This document shows, piece after piece, positions 59,933 through 64,000 of a stretch of 64,000 bases of DNA. This DNA is from Epithemia pelagica (taxonomy: Eukaryota; Bacillariophyta; Bacillariophyceae; Surirellales; Surirellaceae). Where the stretch lies: assembly GCA_946965045.2 (NCBI GenBank), contig OX337230.1, forward strand, positions 1,426,001 to 1,490,000, in the 5' to 3' direction. Every line of letters begins with the position of its first letter. The first letter of the stretch is position 1. Below the pieces are notes generated by a model that worked only from the letters and a program-made list of their open reading frames with translations, had not been told where the DNA came from and ran no database searches. A program made the translations under genes and the position numbers.

Positions 59933-62087
59933 TTGGTATCCAAGGCCGCCTAGGCGTTGAGGGAGAGACGCAATAAATTGTCGCTGTTTCGTTTACGTCC
60001 GTGTCTCCGGTGGAGGTAAGACGGGCAAGAAAACGCGCTGTCAGTTTGTCGGTTCGTCTTGTGGTGTCGCTGTGGCACATTGTTGATCGTTGGTCTCCTG
60101 CGGGATTGACAAGGGTGATGTCGGATGGGAGCAAGTGCATGATTGACGCAACCAAAGAGAATTTGTACAGCGTGTGCTGCGTTTGTAAGTTTTGGAGTTG
60201 GCTGATTCGGTCCATTGTGTCGTCCATTTTTTCTAACCTTTCGCTGATGTATTGTTTTGCAAATTCCTGGGAGCCGATTGGCTGTCCGAGGAAACGGACT
60301 CCTGTGGTGATTTCGGCCCGTTCTGGTTCTTCAGGGCAGAGGAAGGATAATGCTTCCTGTACGTGTTGTTGTGCTTGTCGGGGCAATGTGTCGCAGGCTG
60401 TGTTGCCGGTTGTTGTTGTTAATATTTTTGTTTTGGAGTGATTGAGGATGATCCCGAGTGGTGCTCCAAGTTGTTGGAAGCGGGAAAGGAACCATGGTAG
60501 GTCACAGTGTGGTAAACAGACGGACGTGTCGTCCATGATCGAGGCCGTATGAGCGACTCCACCTTTGTTGTCGTCTCCGGTGTCCCCTGACTGTTTTCTT
60601 GTTGCTGCACATTTTGCTTGTTCTTTGTTTAACTGGTTCGTGAGTGCCAGAAGGACTAAGCACGAGAACAGTGGACTAAGTGGGCACCCTTGTGGGAATC
60701 CCTCTTCTTGTTTCAGTGTATTTGGTTCGTGGTTTTCATCGAAGTACCACGAGTCGCAGGGGTGGTTGGTGAGAAGGTCAAAGATCGGGACCAGAGGGCA
60801 AGTCGCTTCCTCTGAGAGGAGTATTTTTCGCGCTTCGGTACGCAACACATTGTTGAACATATTTGTCAGGTCAAGCAATATGAGCGCTCTGCTTGGGGAG
60901 TTTGTTGTTGTTTTTGATTTTGTTTTGTTTTGGTCGTCGTTTTGTTCGTCGGTTGGTTCTTCTTTGTTGTCTGTGTGTTTGTCAATATATTCCCGAACCG
61001 CCATGGCGGTGGTCTGGGCGACAAAGTCAACCCCGCCTGGGATTTGGATCCCATACTGTCCGCCCTTGAGGAGAAGTGGCGTGATGTCGTCCGTCATATG
61101 GACCAGAGCTGTTTTGGTGGCATCTCGTCGAATCGCCGTTCCAATTCCAATCGGTCGTAATTTTTCTGGGTTTGTGATGTCCTTGTGCAGCGCCAAGAAA
61201 TAATTGCTGGCAAGTATTGTTTGGATCGGTGGAGGTACCTGAGCGGTCACCACTAGTTGGAGGAGAGCTTTGATGTTTCCGAAGTATGGCTTGGTGGCGT
61301 CTTTCACTCTTGTTGTTCGGTGTAAAGCCATGGCGGCTAGTATGTCCGTGCATGTGGCGAACAGTCCCGATGCCGTTCCTGGTTTCATTTGTCGAAGTGC
61401 TAGTTCTGTCATGTTGTCTTCTAACATCAGGAACTGGTTTGTTGGTGGCGGTAAGTTGGTTTGGCCTTGTGCTCGTGTACCAGGTGGTGGTTGTCGTCGT
61501 TTTGGGAAAAGTTCTGTCTGACATCTTGCGATTCTTGGTGGGGTTAAGGTTGCTGTTGGAGTATTTGTCGTCAGTCTTTTGAGTGCTGCCCGGTAGTTTC
61601 CCAGGTCGGCGGTGTGTTGTGCCGCGGTGAGTCTCCATTGTTGGAGGTTTGGACCGTCGCTGTGGGTGTTCAGTCGTTGTTTCTGTTGTTGTTTTTTCTT
61701 GTGTTGTCTGTTTCGTGGTTTTAGCGGCAGTGGTGTTGGGTGCCAAATTGTGTTGTACAGTTCCTCGATTCTTCCTGTTGTGAGCAGGGAAATTCTGGCT
61801 CGGAAAGCGTTTGAGTATGTCAGGTGGACGGTGTTTTGGATGGGGGCCAACAGTAATGGTTCCAGGAGGAGCAATAGCTTCCAGAACGGGCTGGAGTCGG
61901 TCTCGTGTTTGGGTAGTGTGCGATCACGGAGGATTGCTGGGGCCAACGTCGGCATTGATTCGAGGACCCATTTTATTACGTTGTTATACGTGACATAGAA
62001 TTCTGAACGGAGTGGAGGTTTGGTTTGTGTAAAAGTCGAGAAATTGCTTTTGGTGGGGTACCCCCAAGTAGGGGTGAGTGGTCGCAT
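59715..62087 (-). pseudogene. LINE reverse transcriptase ORF
   Basis: 790 codons. RT motifs in order: LRPIGIGTAIRR, LILLDLTNMFNNV (first catalytic Asp), FPQGCPLSPLFSCLVLLAL, SIMDDTSVCLP (variant of the FADD box: MDD), LNHSKTKIL. Before these lies a basic Gln/Lys-rich N-terminal part with no AP endonuclease. The frame runs past the shift at about 59990 and ends without sense in Pro/Ser-rich sequence. The ORF begins at ATG 62087, but its true start is uncertain. Confidence 0.85.
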
Positions 62088-62455
62088 GTGTGTCGTGCTT
62101 TTGGTAAATTTCGATCACTAATCCTCATGACTGACCTCCGCTGGGGGCTAGACGTGGGGGTGAGGGGAATAGTCTATTCTTCCAGCTGCCGCGCCTACCC
62201 GCTAGGGTACGGTCGACCGACTGCCCTGGGACACCCGCTACTTTGGCAGCGGAATGGACTTTTCCGCTTTCAAAGTTGTCTTCCTATTCAGTACAGTGTG
62301 ATTTCAGCGACTCCCTACAATACAATAAAAATTGTACTTAAGAATCCGATTTCCGTTGATTTCTTGTATTTAAGAACTTTGATCTTGAATCATGACCACT
62401 ATTTATCATGACCGTTAATATAGGGCTTCGCTGAAATAAGCCGTGACCTGCTGGC

Positions 62456-62600
62456 TCGAAACCAAGTCGAAACCACGACACGAACCCGAAACAAAGTCGA
62501 AACAAAGTCGAAACAAACCGAAACAGGTCGAAACAAACCGAAACAAACCGAAACAAACCCGAAACAAACCCGAAACCCGAAACAAACTCGAAACCAAGCC
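62456..62600. repeat. CGAAACAAAC-type minisatellite
   Basis: About a dozen degenerate 10-11-bp units (CGAAACAAACC, CGAAACAAAGT), ending in a short GACA run near 62602-62614. Confidence 0.9.
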
Positions 62601-62751
62601 GGACAGACAGACAGATTAAACCTTAACTCTAATAAATTATTTTACCACCCTTCACACCTGCCATGCATCATGCGTCCTCTCGTAAGAAATGACAGTTGGC
62701 ATGCTGCCACGATTCAAATTTTGGATGCTCCCTGACAAAAAATCTTGGCAT

Positions 62752-62800
62752 ATCAACCATCAACCATCAACCATCAACCATCAACCATCAACCATCAACC
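62752..62800. repeat. (ATCAACC)7 microsatellite
   Basis: Seven perfect 7-bp units. Confidence 0.97.
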
Positions 62801-64000
62801 ATGAAGTGAACGAATCCTAGCTACCTGACGCAGCCTTCTTGTGGGTTTCTTTCTAACATGCTGTTTTGTAGGAGTAGCTTTCTTCTGTCTCATTCAGGAT
62901 AATAGTAGAGTGTTAATCTTCCAGAAAATTTCTTACTTCGTTGCAGCTTCTGTCTGCATTCAACATCACCATTACCCATAGCAACACCCTTGAAAATAGA
63001 CCAAAACCACAGCTCTGAACAAATCCTGTCGACTCTGTGGTCCATAGAGACGAGGATTAGACTGCTCTAGATAATATTGAAAACTTGGAGTAGTGGCAAG
63101 ATGAATAAAATGGGGCATGTCTTCTTTGTTTGTATCCGACACAACAAAGTATTCAGTCGTCTACAGGAACAATGAATGAGACTAACAAAATGATGATAGT
63201 GAGAAATCCATGCTATAGAAGATAAGGAAGCAGCCAACAAGCAATCTAACATTTCTACAAATAAGGCAAGGAAGATTTGTGACGGCTGGCCTACTAAAAT
63301 GGCTCGTCCTTCACTTGAGAAAGGCAAAATCAAAAACCAAACATCAAAAGGGACAATGCGAGGGACTAAATTGATAATTTATGAGCATATGTATCCTCTA
63401 AATGGGAAGGAACCAAGCTACTCCTTGTTAGGATTCTCACCTTTAACTAGGTGGTGGTGGAATCTACAACACATCGACTGATGCTAGTATTTTATGGCAT
63501 CCGATGACATTTTCCTAAAAGTGAGAAAGGAATGTTGGCATGCTCGCGAAACTATAAATTTGGCCATGGCATGCTTGCATTGCACTTGTTATCGGCGACC
63601 GCTCGGATATTAACTATGGCCCAACACGTGCGCGCCCAAAACCATCGAGTGCGCGCCTTGATTATCCGAGTACGCGCATCCACGATTCGACCTAACGGTC
63701 TATGTAATCAAAGCACAAATCACGATCACGCCAGACCATATCTCTGTTCCCACAAATCCAAGAATGCAAACAGCAACGCGCCCAGCACAAGACTTATACC
63801 ACGACAAAGCAAGAGCTGTTGCATCCCATACATGTTATCCATCACCCTATACATTCAATATACACCAATGCCGGTCTACTCCAACCAGTGAGGACCTATC
63901 ACACCAGATCCATGGCCGTATACAAGAGCCAGGACTTCAGCACCATCAATCACCTTAGTTAGTAATCGTCTCACAATCATTAACCATCACCATTTATCAC

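Larger units (their letters stand above)
58508..62087 (-). mobile_element. LINE-type (non-LTR) retroelement, frameshifted
   Basis: The RT frame and a C-terminal frame on the minus strand meet at about 59990 through a one-base shift. No LTRs were found on either side, and neither a poly(A) tail nor a target-site duplication could be recognised. The 5' limit may extend a little right of 62087. Confidence 0.75.
62088..64000. other. Gene-free right end
   Basis: About 1.9 kb. It holds the two simple repeats listed next and otherwise AT-rich DNA. Small frames at 63067-63333 and 63532-63891 show no domain or codon bias that would support coding. Confidence 0.5.

Noticed and set aside
62100-62260. 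GC-rich segment considered as a structured RNA or tRNA-like start of the LINE
   Set aside because: No consistent cloverleaf or A/B box could be drawn by eye.
62752-62800. ATCAACC array as telomeric repeat
   Set aside because: Stramenopile and plant telomeres are TTAGGG/TTTAGGG types; this is a short internal microsatellite.
63532-63891. 119-codon frame near the right end
   Set aside because: No hydrophobic core, no domain, and lies in repeat-like AT-rich DNA.

Overview
The window is nuclear DNA from a photosynthetic stramenopile, almost certainly a pennate diatom. Several points support this: compact genes with few short GT-AG introns; at least five proteins whose N-terminus looks like a signal peptide followed by a plastid-type transit start with Phe at or next to the cleavage point; a one-gene phylloquinone enzyme (PHYLLO type); a CoDi-like Ty1/Copia retrotransposon; and Crinkler/RHS-type (CR) proteins. 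The species cannot be named from sequence alone.

Layout. 1-7 kb: the 3' part of a gene fusing two translin-family domains, convergent with a 1955-residue CCCH-finger/ankyrin/PDZ-like protein of unknown role. 7.4-15 kb: an FrhB-family chlorophyll-metabolism reductase, then a Crinkler-like HNH nuclease gene, then a 1143-residue nuclear-looking protein; two copies of a 90-bp promoter-type repeat bracket the HNH gene. 15-33.5 kb: housekeeping DNA with a plastid SAP+dienelactone hydrolase protein, a J-domain protein, TFIIH p62, a possible myristoylated protein, a plastid PPDK regulatory protein, an M3 oligopeptidase, a single-pass membrane protein and a two-exon armadillo-like protein.

34.6-42.1 kb is an accessory island: a CR-type P-loop NTPase/nuclease gene whose start codon lies 48 bp from the 3' LTR of a Copia element. 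That element is internally deleted and frameshifted, and its left LTR carries a 469-bp terminal-inverted-repeat element with a 3-bp target duplication, proven by the empty site in the other LTR. 42-49 kb: a small coiled-coil gene, a carotenoid cleavage dioxygenase, a tail-anchored protein and a PLAC8-family membrane protein. 49.4-56.5 kb: a 2343-residue PHYLLO protein (MenF-MenD-MenH-MenC plus a C-terminal SRPBCC-like domain). 57-64 kb: a sulfotransferase-like gene, a broken Snu23/ZMAT2 fragment, a frameshifted LINE-type retroelement with a C-terminal zinc-knuckle/endonuclease-like part, then gene-free repeat-bearing DNA.

Functional themes: chloroplast pigment and quinone metabolism (FrhB reductase, carotenoid dioxygenase, PHYLLO, PPDK regulator) mixed with RNA and transcription factors (translin fusion, TFIIH, Snu23). 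The accessory parts are built around CR-type nuclease proteins and retroelements. All function calls rest on motif reading by eye; no database search was run.
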